DNA of 55,918 nt, from contig NZ_CAJVAS010000040.1 of NCBI RefSeq assembly GCF_910593845.1, positions 1-55,918 of the forward strand, read 5' to 3'. This document shows, in pieces, positions 36,357 through 43,112 of this stretch (position 1 is its first letter; the number at the start of each line of letters is the position of its first letter). This stretch comes from Paenibacillus solanacearum. GTDB lineage: Bacteria > Bacillota > Bacilli > Paenibacillales > NBRC-103111. The translations under genes and the position numbers were made by a program. The notes under the pieces were generated by a model. It saw only the letters and a list, made by a program, of their open reading frames with translations. It did not search any database and was not told where the DNA came from.

Positions 36357-36824
36357 TTATAGAACCGTTATGGTTGTACTCATGAATTGGTGGCCCCCGC
36401 CGCAATATTCGTTGCATAGGACTAGGAACGAACCACGCGTATCGAAGGTCTGTGTAATTCTTTGAATATGTCCCGGCATGACCATCGCATTGGCATTGGT
36501 TCCCGCAATTTGGAAGCCATGTACAACATCTTTGGATGTCAGCACGAAGTGCACAGTCGCTCCGACCGGTACTTCAATCTTCGAAGGGGCGAATCCGAAC
36601 GCTTGAAGTGTCATGACCACTTCATATTCATTCTCACCGATCTTCTTCATGCCAGGCTGATTGAATGGTGCTGTTTGATCGACCTTCTGTGGGTCGATGA
36701 TTTCCTTATTGCTTGGCGGCCCCATACTTAAGGCAAAGGTTTGGTAACCCGTTATAAGCATAAAGATCATAATGATACCAAAACTTAAGGTCAGCCATAT
36801 TTTCTCATCCAGATGCATCTTCAT
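36357..36824 (-). CDS. Heme-copper enzyme subunit II with CuA site
   Basis: 155 residues: one N-terminal membrane helix (about residues 9-31) and a cupredoxin domain facing outward. The CuA ligands are complete: His in DVVHGFQIAG, then CNEYCGGGHQFM giving Cys-x3-Cys-x3-His-x2-Met. It accepts electrons from a cytochrome c or similar donor and passes them to subunit I. ATG follows GGGGGAGAAGG. The short, single-helix form is typical of B-type enzymes. Confidence 0.93.
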   Translation of the reverse strand: MKMHLDEKIWLTLSFGIIMIFMLITGYQTFALSMGPPSNKEIIDPQKVDQTAPFNQPGMKKIGENEYEVVMTLQAFGFAPSKIEVPVGATVHFVLTSKDVVHGFQIAGTNANAMVMPGHIQRITQTFDTRGSFLVLCNEYCGGGHQFMSTTITVL

Positions 36825-36836
36825 TGCCTTCTCCCC

Positions 36837-36977
36837 CTATACTCTGCTCATATAAAGCCCGAAAAGGACCAGATACGTTAGTAAAATAACCGCGCCAACG
36901 ACGCTTAAGGACAGCCATGTTCCTATTCGCGATCCGCGCCCCGCTTCTATGATCTTTTTCTCCTGCTTACCGCTCAT
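36837..36977 (-). CDS. 46-residue single-helix peptide, probable subunit IIa
   Basis: Short gene opening the operon. It starts at ATG 36977 after AAAGGGAGATG and ends 12 bases before the subunit II ATG. The product begins MSGKQEKK, has a basic stretch, then one hydrophobic helix (SLSVVGAVILLTYLVLFGLY) and ends MSRV. ba3-type oxidases have a one-helix subunit IIa of similar size, so this is probably its counterpart; sequence alone cannot prove homology. Confidence 0.75.
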   Translation of the reverse strand: MSGKQEKKIIEAGRGSRIGTWLSLSVVGAVILLTYLVLFGLYMSRV

Positions 36978-37002
36978 TGGTTATCATCTCCCTTTAATTT
37001 CA

Positions 37003-37015
37003 TAGGCCTATTTTA
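37003..37015 (-). promoter_or_regulatory. -10 element and start of the heme-copper operon
   Basis: Minus-strand TAAAAT at 37015-37010; start predicted near 37003, 25 bases before the subunit IIa ATG. No good -35 is present, fitting an activator-dependent promoter. Confidence 0.5.
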
Positions 37016-37017
37016 AT

Positions 37018-37032
37018 TGAGAACCATTATCA
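37018..37032 (-). promoter_or_regulatory. Fur-family-like 7-1-7 box
   Basis: TGATAATGGTTCTCA matches 12 of 14 specified bases of TGATAAT-N-ATTATCA used by Bacillus Fur/PerR/Zur. It lies between -10 and the Fnr-like site, where a repressor would act. Suggestive only. Confidence 0.35.
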
Positions 37033-37036
37033 CTTT

Positions 37037-37052
37037 TGTGTTTGGGATCACA
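37037..37052. promoter_or_regulatory. Crp/Fnr-like site of the heme-copper operon
   Basis: TGTGTTTGGGATCACA fits TGTGA-N6-TCACA with one mismatch. Its centre (37044.5) is 41.5 bases from the predicted start, the class II activator position, implying induction by oxygen limitation or NO-linked signals (inference). Confidence 0.6.
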
Positions 37053-37087
37053 TAAAAATAATTCTTTTTATTCCAGCGTGGCGATGG

Positions 37088-37144
37088 AAAAAAAAGGCCG
37101 ATTCACAACATATCCGAATAACCGGCATATGTTGAAAATCAGCC
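37088..37144 (-). terminator. Strong intrinsic terminator of ctaB
   Basis: Minus-strand stem built from GGCTGATT...AATCGGCC and CAACATAT...ATATGTTG with minor mismatches, followed by eight T residues. It separates ctaB from the downstream operon. Confidence 0.85.
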
Positions 37145-37155
37145 CAATGGATCGT

Positions 37156-38061
37156 TTAAAGCGGTAATGTAACAATGACCATCAGTACAAATAAAATCAT
37201 GATATAGTTTACGGAATAAAGAAACATAATTCGCGCCCAGCGTTGATCATCCTTCGTAATAAAGCCGCTTAACGCGATTCCTATCCAAATGACGTTAAGA
37301 AGTACGGCAACGATCATGAACGTTTTTCCGATAGATGCCAAGTAAAAGGGTAACGGAAATAAGCAGACCGCATAAACAAGCACATGGCGTTTAGTTACCG
37401 CAATACCGCGAACTACCGGGAGCATAGCAACCCCTGCAGCCTTGTAGTCATGATATTTCCGAATGGCAATCGCATAAGTATGCGGCATCTGCCAAATAAA
37501 CAAAATCAAAAACAGCACGATAGGGACCTTGTGAAATCCCGGTTGTATAGCAGTCCATCCCATGAAGGGGGATACGGCACCCGAAATACTTCCAATAACC
37601 GTATTGATCGTATATTTGCGTTTGGACCACATGGTATACAGAAATACATAGGAGAACCATCCGATCAAAGCATAAATTGACGCTTCTACCGTGGTGAAAA
37701 GCAATAGAATGAAGCCTGAAACCGTACAAAAAATACCCATTATTAGGACTCTATTCAGCGAAATACGGCCGGTAACTGTTGGACGGCGTTTCGTTCTATC
37801 CATGATCGTATCAATATCCACGTCGTACCAGTTGTTTATGACAAGGGCTCCAGCCATAACAAACGTACTTCCGGCCAGTGTTAGGATCAATACATCCCAG
37901 TAATCCGTTATATGCAAATCCATAAAGTGTAAGGCTAGCCAAAAACCCGTAAACACTGGCACTACATTGGCAATCAAGACATTGGCCTTTAGCAGCAGTC
38001 TCAGATCGGTCAATAGTCCTCCGTTTTTGGGCGCTACACCATTCCGGTAACCCCTTTTCAT
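37156..38061 (-). CDS. ctaB: Heme O synthase (protoheme IX farnesyltransferase)
   Basis: 301-residue UbiA-superfamily membrane enzyme that adds a farnesyl group to heme b to make heme O. The prenyl-diphosphate site is NNWYDVDIDTIMDRTKRRP, and the second conserved loop is IWQMPHTYAIAIRKYHDYKAAG; about nine helices are seen. ATG 38061 follows AGGTGGGGAG; the upstream open frame to 38208 covers the control region and is not coding. Its product could supply the high-spin heme of the adjacent enzyme. The promoter shows a Crp/Fnr-type palindrome. Confidence 0.93.
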   Translation of the reverse strand: MKRGYRNGVAPKNGGLLTDLRLLLKANVLIANVVPVFTGFWLALHFMDLHITDYWDVLILTLAGSTFVMAGALVINNWYDVDIDTIMDRTKRRPTVTGRISLNRVLIMGIFCTVSGFILLLFTTVEASIYALIGWFSYVFLYTMWSKRKYTINTVIGSISGAVSPFMGWTAIQPGFHKVPIVLFLILFIWQMPHTYAIAIRKYHDYKAAGVAMLPVVRGIAVTKRHVLVYAVCLFPLPFYLASIGKTFMIVAVLLNVIWIGIALSGFITKDDQRWARIMFLYSVNYIMILFVLMVIVTLPL

Positions 38062-38131
38062 TCCATCACTCCCCACCTCGTTGAAGCCGAGACATTTTCC
38101 ATATCCAATCCCAAATCGTTGAGCAATAACC

Positions 38132-38140
38132 ATCATACCA
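38132..38140 (-). promoter_or_regulatory. Extended -10 of the ctaB promoter
   Basis: Minus-strand TGGTATGAT (TG-N-TATGAT); start near 38125, about 42.5 bases from the palindrome centre at 38167.5. Confidence 0.55.
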
Positions 38141-38157
38141 TTATCAGGTTTTAGCAA

Positions 38158-38177
38158 AACGTGACACAAATCACGTT
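38158..38177. promoter_or_regulatory. Perfect Crp/Fnr-type palindrome between ctaB and the 64-residue gene
   Basis: AACGTGA-N6-TCACGTT with perfect 7-base arms. It is positioned to activate ctaB on the minus strand and perhaps the divergent small gene, which has GATAAT at 38200-38205. Confidence 0.65.
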
Positions 38178-38261
38178 CATCATCATTTGTATTTGCTAGG
38201 ATAATCATACGAATTTGTTCTTCATCAATACCATTCTAAAGTTAGGAGATGGAGATCGATC

Positions 38262-38456
38262 ATGAGCGAGCTGATTAATAACCGTGAGCAATCCATTCCG
38301 ATTGATCCATCGTCGGATCGTTTGTCCTTATTATTTGATTTATTCTCAGATTTGTATAACGGAGCACCGGTAGAGCATATTAAAAGTCAGTTTATACACA
38401 GCCTAGGAAAGATCACTGGAATTTTCCCAAAACATCGGACCTATCCAAACGATTGA
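38262..38456 (+). CDS. 64-residue protein resembling the N-terminus of DUF438
   Basis: Small cytoplasmic protein starting MSELINNREQ and containing LFSDLYNGAPVEHIKSQFIH, which recalls the N-terminal region of DUF438 proteins, normally fused to hemerythrin and PAS domains and linked to NO or redox responses. Here it ends after 64 codons, so it is a stand-alone domain or truncated remnant. An AGGAG precedes the ATG. It is divergent from ctaB and shares its control region. The family link is from memory of the motif and not firm. Confidence 0.5.
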   Translation: MSELINNREQSIPIDPSSDRLSLLFDLFSDLYNGAPVEHIKSQFIHSLGKITGIFPKHRTYPND

Positions 38457-38510
38457 AGGGGAAAAACGTATCCTTTTCTGAAATCCAAAGAACGGACCCC
38501 TAATACAAAT

Positions 38511-38549
38511 AAAAAAAGAAGGATCGGTTTTTTCGACCAGGTCCTTCTT
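38511..38549. terminator. Terminator between the 64-residue gene and SBP5
   Basis: Stem AAGAAGGA/TCCTTCTT with a loop of about 18 bases. The minus strand continues into seven T residues, serving SBP5; the plus strand has CTCTTTG. Confidence 0.75.
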
Positions 38550-38662
38550 CTCTTTGAGGTCCAACAATGATAAATCCGGAAAATACTATATTTCAAGCGA
38601 TACTTATTTATTCAATAATTCATTATGACCAAAGCGAAGTCGTTTTAGTCCTGAGCCGCGGT

Positions 38663-39982
38663 TTACTTTTTCTGCGCCAATTTATCCTGGATCAGCTTAT
38701 TCATTTCTTCGTCCGCTTCGCGCAGCGCCGTATTCATATCTTTTTGATCGATAATATATGCATTGAACGCTTTGGAAAGCACTTTATCGACGTCTCCGTC
38801 TGGCAAATATTTAAACGGCGTCATCACGGCGAACTTCAGCTTCGTCATGACACTCAAATTTTTGCCTTTGAATTCTTCGATACCCTTGCCGTATTCTGAT
38901 TTCAGCTTCTCGTCTTTGAGCACCGTCATCCGACCGTTCCTCATCATATCGGCCTGTACCTCGCTCGAAAGCAGCGTATCGAGCACAAGGAAGGCGGCAT
39001 CCTTTACTTTGCTCTGCTCGGTGATCGACAAGATCGGCGAGTCCAGCCGCTGTCCGATACCCGGCGCTTTCCGGTGCTGCGGGTACGTAACCATATCCCA
39101 TTTCAGATCCGGCGCTTTCTTGAGCGAATTGAGCAAGTTGCTGTGGCTGGCGATCATGGCCAGCGTGCCGGATACGAAGGCGGTCTGGTTTTTGCCTGCG
39201 TTCGGCACGGCGAAATCGCCTTCGGTCAGCCCGGGCATTTTGAATAAGCTTCCCCATATCTGAAACGCTTCACGCCACTGCTCCGAATTCAGGAGCGATT
39301 TGTTCGTATTAAAATCGGCAAACGGAATGGACAATTGCTGCTGGATCCGTCCGATGCCATCCGGGAATACGCCGCGGTACATGACGCCGTTGTCAAGACG
39401 GTTGAATTTTTTGGCGATCTCTACGACTTCGTCCCAGTAGATGCCGTCCTTCGGATAAGGAATGCCGAATTTATCGAAAATGTCTTTATTGTAGAACAAG
39501 GCGAATGTGTTCGTATACGCGGGCAGACCGGCTAAATAATTTTGTCCGCCGGCAATTTTTAGCGTCTGCAGCGCTTCGTCGGAAAAACGCCCGGTATCGA
39601 ACTTATACTTTTTCATGAGCGGTTCCATATTGTAGACCATTTTGTTATCGGCAAGCGTGCTGCCCATTGGCCCGGGATAGCTGGCGACAATATCCGGAAT
39701 ATCTCCGGCAGAGATTAAATCCGCCAGCTTCGAGGACGTGTTATACCGCTCCACCGTAATTTGCGGATATTTCTTTTTGACCGGATCGACGATATACCGC
39801 GCAAATTCTTCCTCGGAGAACATGCCTCCGCTGGCAAAAATTTTGACGGTGACCGGATCTTTGCTGAGCTCGGCGTTTCCTTGAGCAATGTTTACATCTG
39901 CAGGCGCTTTGGGTGCGGCATTACAACCAACCAGTGAAACGGTACAGCATAACGATGCGAACCATAAAGACGATTTCTTCAT
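38663..39982 (-). CDS. Family 1 extracellular solute-binding lipoprotein (SBP5)
   Basis: 439 residues, lipobox LVGC with Cys20, AGGGGGGG before the ATG. It has LFYNKDIFDKFGIPYPKDGI and the C-terminal DMNTALREADEEMNK. It is the most divergent of the five paralogues and stands alone; a cre-like site lies about 80 bases upstream, suggesting catabolite control. No permease genes nearby. Confidence 0.9.
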   Translation of the reverse strand: MKKSSLWFASLCCTVSLVGCNAAPKAPADVNIAQGNAELSKDPVTVKIFASGGMFSEEEFARYIVDPVKKKYPQITVERYNTSSKLADLISAGDIPDIVASYPGPMGSTLADNKMVYNMEPLMKKYKFDTGRFSDEALQTLKIAGGQNYLAGLPAYTNTFALFYNKDIFDKFGIPYPKDGIYWDEVVEIAKKFNRLDNGVMYRGVFPDGIGRIQQQLSIPFADFNTNKSLLNSEQWREAFQIWGSLFKMPGLTEGDFAVPNAGKNQTAFVSGTLAMIASHSNLLNSLKKAPDLKWDMVTYPQHRKAPGIGQRLDSPILSITEQSKVKDAAFLVLDTLLSSEVQADMMRNGRMTVLKDEKLKSEYGKGIEEFKGKNLSVMTKLKFAVMTPFKYLPDGDVDKVLSKAFNAYIIDQKDMNTALREADEEMNKLIQDKLAQKK

Positions 39983-40045
39983 TTCAGACCCCCCCTATGC
40001 TTTTTTCATGGCGGCGAAACGGCGGCACGGCTCTTGCAAACGATG

Positions 40046-40057
40046 GCTTGCGCAAGC
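40046..40057. promoter_or_regulatory. 12-bp palindrome upstream of SBP5
   Basis: GCTTGCGCAAGC, perfect palindrome with central CG, 6 bases from the cre-like site. Possible second operator; no regulator gene is adjacent. Confidence 0.3.
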
Positions 40058-40063
40058 TATGCA

Positions 40064-40077
40064 TGTGAACGCTTTCA
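40064..40077. promoter_or_regulatory. cre-like site (CcpA) upstream of SBP5
   Basis: TGTGAACGCTTTCA fits the cre consensus TGWAANCGNTNWCA with one mismatch. It would place SBP5 under carbon catabolite control. Confidence 0.5.
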
Positions 40078-40203
40078 ATTTTAAGCTTTAAAGAACAGTA
40101 CTTTCTATTCGTTAATTGACCTTTTCCCTCACCTTCCTTGCATATGGTGATATTGCCTCGATAAAAGCTTTCTACCTATCATCATAATCGTTAATCCGGC
40201 TGA

Positions 40204-40252
40204 GGAGAATGCTGAAAAATCATATGTTTTTGCTCGATTCTCAACATTCTCC
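40204..40252. terminator. Inverted repeat downstream of the MFS gene
   Basis: Arms GGAGAATGCTGA and TCAACATTCTCC (one G-U pair) around a 25-base loop. No U-tract; a weak terminator or stabilising hairpin. Confidence 0.4.
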
Positions 40253-40351
40253 ACATCGGTCTCCTCTTACCCGAATCCCTCAGCTACAAGCTCCGATGGT
40301 CGCCGTACCCGCCGGCGCCACCTCGAGCATATGGATCAGTGTGACGATTCG

Positions 40352-41542
40352 CTACGATCTCTTTTCTGTCGAGTAGTAAACTAAGGCCGCCAGTGGCAGT
40401 GCCGTTCCAATCCAGGAGGTAACATCCCAACCGCCATAAGCGTATGACAAACCGGCTATGAAGGAGCCTATCGCTCCGCCGACAAAGAATATGGACATGA
40501 ATAATCCATTTAACCGGCCTCTTGCTTCGCTTCCCAAGGAATAGATGGCGCGCTGCCCCAGAACGAGATTTCCCGATACGGCCATATCCAGCATAATCGC
40601 GGCAAGCACGAGTAGGACGAGATCCGTTGTCGAATTACTTTGAAAAAGATACGTCAGCATAAAGGATATAGCGGCAATCGCCATCGCCAACCCGGTCAGC
40701 AGTCGGGTCCAGCCTTTATCCGCCAGTCTTCCAGAAATCGGCGCCGCGACGGCACCTCCCACGCCAGCTAAGGCAAATAACGCGATGCCCTGTTGGGACA
40801 TTCCGAAGCGATCGGTCAATTGCATGGGGATGGCCGTCCAGAAGAGGCTGAACGCTCCGAACAAGCAAGCTTGATAGAACGCCCGGCGACGCAAAATGGG
40901 CGTATCCTTGAACAGCTTCCCTAAGGAGACGATCAATTCGCGGTAGCTTGTTGAAGAAGTCGGCCTGCGCTGCGGAAGAAGCTTCACCAACAAAATCGTT
41001 AAGACAGCAATCAGGATGGCGGACATTGCGAAGACGGCTTGCCATTTCCACATGCTGGCGATGAAGCTGGCCAGCGGCCGGGCGAACATGATGCCGAGCA
41101 GAAGCCCGCTCATGACGTTTCCGACCACTCGTCCGCGCTGCTCTTCAGACGCCATATAGGTGGCGAAGGGCACCAGGATCTGGGCGACAACGGAACCTAG
41201 CCCGATTAATAAGGAGGCCGTCAGGAACAGCGGCGCATTGGGGGCGAATGCGGCTGCCAGCAAGGCCACGAACAAGGCCGCGAGCAATAGGGTCATAAGG
41301 CGTCGGTTCTCGATCAGGTCACTGACGGGAACGATAAACAACAGCCCCGCGACATAACCGATTTGTGTGATCGTAACGATAATACCGGCTGCTGCAGAAG
41401 ACAGACCCGTGGAAACGCTGATCTGCCCTACCAAGGTTTGAGCGTAATATAGATTGGCCACGATAAGACCGCATGCAGCTGCCATCAGAAAGACCATGCC
41501 GCTCGAAATCCGTTTATTCTCTCTGACTTGTTCCTTTTGCAT
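40352..41542 (-). CDS. MFS transporter, DHA1-like drug efflux family
   Basis: About 396 residues with twelve predicted membrane helices. The loop between helices 2 and 3 has VPVSDLIENRRLM, the usual MFS signature region, and a matching segment ISGRLADKGWTRLLTG occurs in the second half. It is a probable proton-driven exporter. Three ATGs in a row follow GGAGGAGA; the third (41542) has the best spacing. It is divergent from a TetR regulator, with two perfect palindromic operators between them: the classic drug- or metabolite-induced efflux pair. Substrate unknown. Confidence 0.87.
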   Translation of the reverse strand: MQKEQVRENKRISSGMVFLMAAACGLIVANLYYAQTLVGQISVSTGLSSAAAGIIVTITQIGYVAGLLFIVPVSDLIENRRLMTLLLAALFVALLAAAFAPNAPLFLTASLLIGLGSVVAQILVPFATYMASEEQRGRVVGNVMSGLLLGIMFARPLASFIASMWKWQAVFAMSAILIAVLTILLVKLLPQRRPTSSTSYRELIVSLGKLFKDTPILRRRAFYQACLFGAFSLFWTAIPMQLTDRFGMSQQGIALFALAGVGGAVAAPISGRLADKGWTRLLTGLAMAIAAISFMLTYLFQSNSTTDLVLLVLAAIMLDMAVSGNLVLGQRAIYSLGSEARGRLNGLFMSIFFVGGAIGSFIAGLSYAYGGWDVTSWIGTALPLAALVYYSTEKRS

Positions 41543-41573
41543 CATCATTCTCCTCCATCGCATTGAAATAAAT

Positions 41574-41587
41574 ACTAAACGTTTAGT
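41574..41587. promoter_or_regulatory. TetR operator O1 (MFS side)
   Basis: Perfect palindrome ACTAAACGTTTAGT close to the MFS start. Confidence 0.75.
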
Positions 41588-41614
41588 TTATTAATTCCCA
41601 TGACAATAATATAT

Positions 41615-41628
41615 ACTGAACGTTCAGT
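41615..41628. promoter_or_regulatory. TetR operator O2 (tetR side)
   Basis: Perfect palindrome ACTGAACGTTCAGT, 12 of 14 identical to O1; the 27-base gap puts the two sites 41 bases apart centre to centre. Confidence 0.75.
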
Positions 41629-41726
41629 TTTGTAAATAGGTGATTTTATTATTAATTTTTTGTATAATGAACGTATCGTTTTTAATTTCGAATGCGCGTT
41701 TTACCGCGCGAAGGGGAGTTATACCG

Positions 41727-42311
41727 GTGAGTGCCAAAAGAGGACGTCCACGCAATGTCGAGACAGAAAAGTCGATCCTGAGCGCGTCTTACGAGCTTTT
41801 GTTGGAGAACGGATTCGGAGCCGTCACGGTCGAGAAGATCGCGGAGCGCGCCGGCGTCAGCAAGGCGACGATTTATAAATGGTGGCCGAATAAGGCGGCC
41901 GTCGTGATGGACGGCTTCCTCTCGGCTGCTTCCGCCAGACTGCCCGTCCCAGAAACAGACTCCGTCCTGCAAGATATTCTCGATCATGTCAAAAACGTGA
42001 CCCGGTTTATGACGAGTCCGGAGGGCCAAATTATCAAAGAACTGATCGGCGAAGGGCAATTCGACTCCGGCCTTGCGGAAGCTTACCAGACCCGATACAT
42101 TCAACCTCGGCGGCTCGAAGCGAGACAGCTGTTGGAGCGGGGCGTTCGGCACGGAGAATTGAACGAGGATCTCGATATCGAACTAAGCATTGACCTTCTG
42201 TACGGCCCCATCTTCTATCGGCTGCTGGTCTTGGGCGATCCGATTGACGATCATTATGTGGAAAGACTGGTCAGCTATTCGTTTGCGGGAATACGTCTTC
42301 GAAATATATAG
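41727..42311 (+). CDS. TetR/AcrR family regulator of the MFS transporter
   Basis: 194 residues from GTG 41727, which is preceded by AAGGGGAG; the more upstream ATG would place translation in the operator region. Helix-turn-helix is GFGAVTVEKIAERAGVSKAT followed by IYKWWPNKAAVVMDG, the variant with Trp in place of the usual Tyr/Phe. The C-terminal domain is of the TetR_C type (RGVRHGELNEDLDIELSIDL). Represses itself and the divergent efflux gene (inference from the operators). Confidence 0.9.
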   Translation: MSAKRGRPRNVETEKSILSASYELLLENGFGAVTVEKIAERAGVSKATIYKWWPNKAAVVMDGFLSAASARLPVPETDSVLQDILDHVKNVTRFMTSPEGQIIKELIGEGQFDSGLAEAYQTRYIQPRRLEARQLLERGVRHGELNEDLDIELSIDLLYGPIFYRLLVLGDPIDDHYVERLVSYSFAGIRLRNI

Positions 42312-42340
42312 CTAGAAGACGAAGACTTCACCCTATAAAA

Positions 42341-42366
42341 ACAAAAAAAGCCGCTATTATGCGGCA
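42341..42366 (-). terminator. Terminator of the amidohydrolase-GntR operon
   Basis: Minus-strand GCCGC/GCGGC stem with loop ATAATA, then TTTTTTTGTTTTT. Confidence 0.85.
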
Positions 42367-42389
42367 TGTTCAATTGCGAACATTCTTTA

Positions 42390-43103
42390 TTACGCATCAT
42401 AATGAATGCTGTAATGTCCCATACGCGTATTGTAAAACCCCGTACTGTATTCGATGACCTCGCCCCTGTCGTCATAGGAATAACGAAATCTTTGCAATAA
42501 GGCGGTTCCGCCGGGAACGCCCAATATCTCCTCGACATGCGCTGGAGCCGTAGCAACTGCAAACTCATCCCGAAACTTCTCCAGCGATATGTCATGTTCT
42601 TCAATGAGTCCGTATAAGGACTGTTGATTGAGATCCGCAAGTTCAATCTCTTCCAGCAAGGGCGTTAAATAATGGGTGTAATAAATATAGGGCTTGCCGT
42701 CCAGACGGTAAATCCGTTCGATAAGGAGACAACGCTCCCCGAACAAGCGGTGAGGCTCCGTCCCCTCTTCATTGGTTACGACCTTCGCTTGCAGCAGCTG
42801 CTTTTGAATTTGGCGGCCTTCTTCGACCAGCACTTCTGTGAACCGCTTCCACTTGGACAGCTTGGAGGCGGACGTGTTGCGAATAACCGTTGTTCCTTTA
42901 CCGCTGCTCTTTTCCAGATATCCTTCTTGCGCAAGCTCTTTAATCGCGTTTCGCACCGTAATTTTGCTGACGCTGAATTCCGCTTCCAGCTCCGGCTCCG
43001 AAGGAATGTACATCCCCAATGGATATACGCCGTGCAGTATGCGATCTTTAATAATATTTTTGATTTGCAAATATAACGGCTTGTTCCTCCGAGATAGCTT
43101 CAT
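42390..43103 (-). CDS. GntR family regulator (HutC/UTRA type)
   Basis: 237 residues. N-terminal winged helix: PLYLQIKNIIKDRILHGVYP, PSEPELEAEFSVSKITVRNA and the wing GKGTTVIR; C-terminal UTRA effector domain from about residue 90. UTRA domains bind sugar phosphates or related acids. Last gene of the operon; palindromes containing AACGTTATA before the first gene are its likely targets, giving autoregulation of the whole pathway. Confidence 0.9.
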   Translation of the reverse strand: MKLSRRNKPLYLQIKNIIKDRILHGVYPLGMYIPSEPELEAEFSVSKITVRNAIKELAQEGYLEKSSGKGTTVIRNTSASKLSKWKRFTEVLVEEGRQIQKQLLQAKVVTNEEGTEPHRLFGERCLLIERIYRLDGKPYIYYTHYLTPLLEEIELADLNQQSLYGLIEEHDISLEKFRDEFAVATAPAHVEEILGVPGGTALLQRFRYSYDDRGEVIEYSTGFYNTRMGHYSIHYDA

Positions 43104-43112
43104 CGGCTTTCA

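Larger units (their letters stand above)
39983..40351. other. Intergenic region upstream of SBP5 and downstream of the MFS gene
   Basis: 369 bases. It contains a 12-bp palindrome, a cre-like site and an inverted repeat, listed separately; otherwise nothing coding was seen. Confidence 0.5.

Noticed and set aside
38062..38208. N-terminal extension of CtaB
   Set aside because: It would overlap the ctaB promoter and Crp/Fnr-like palindrome; ATG 38061 has AGGTGGGGAG.
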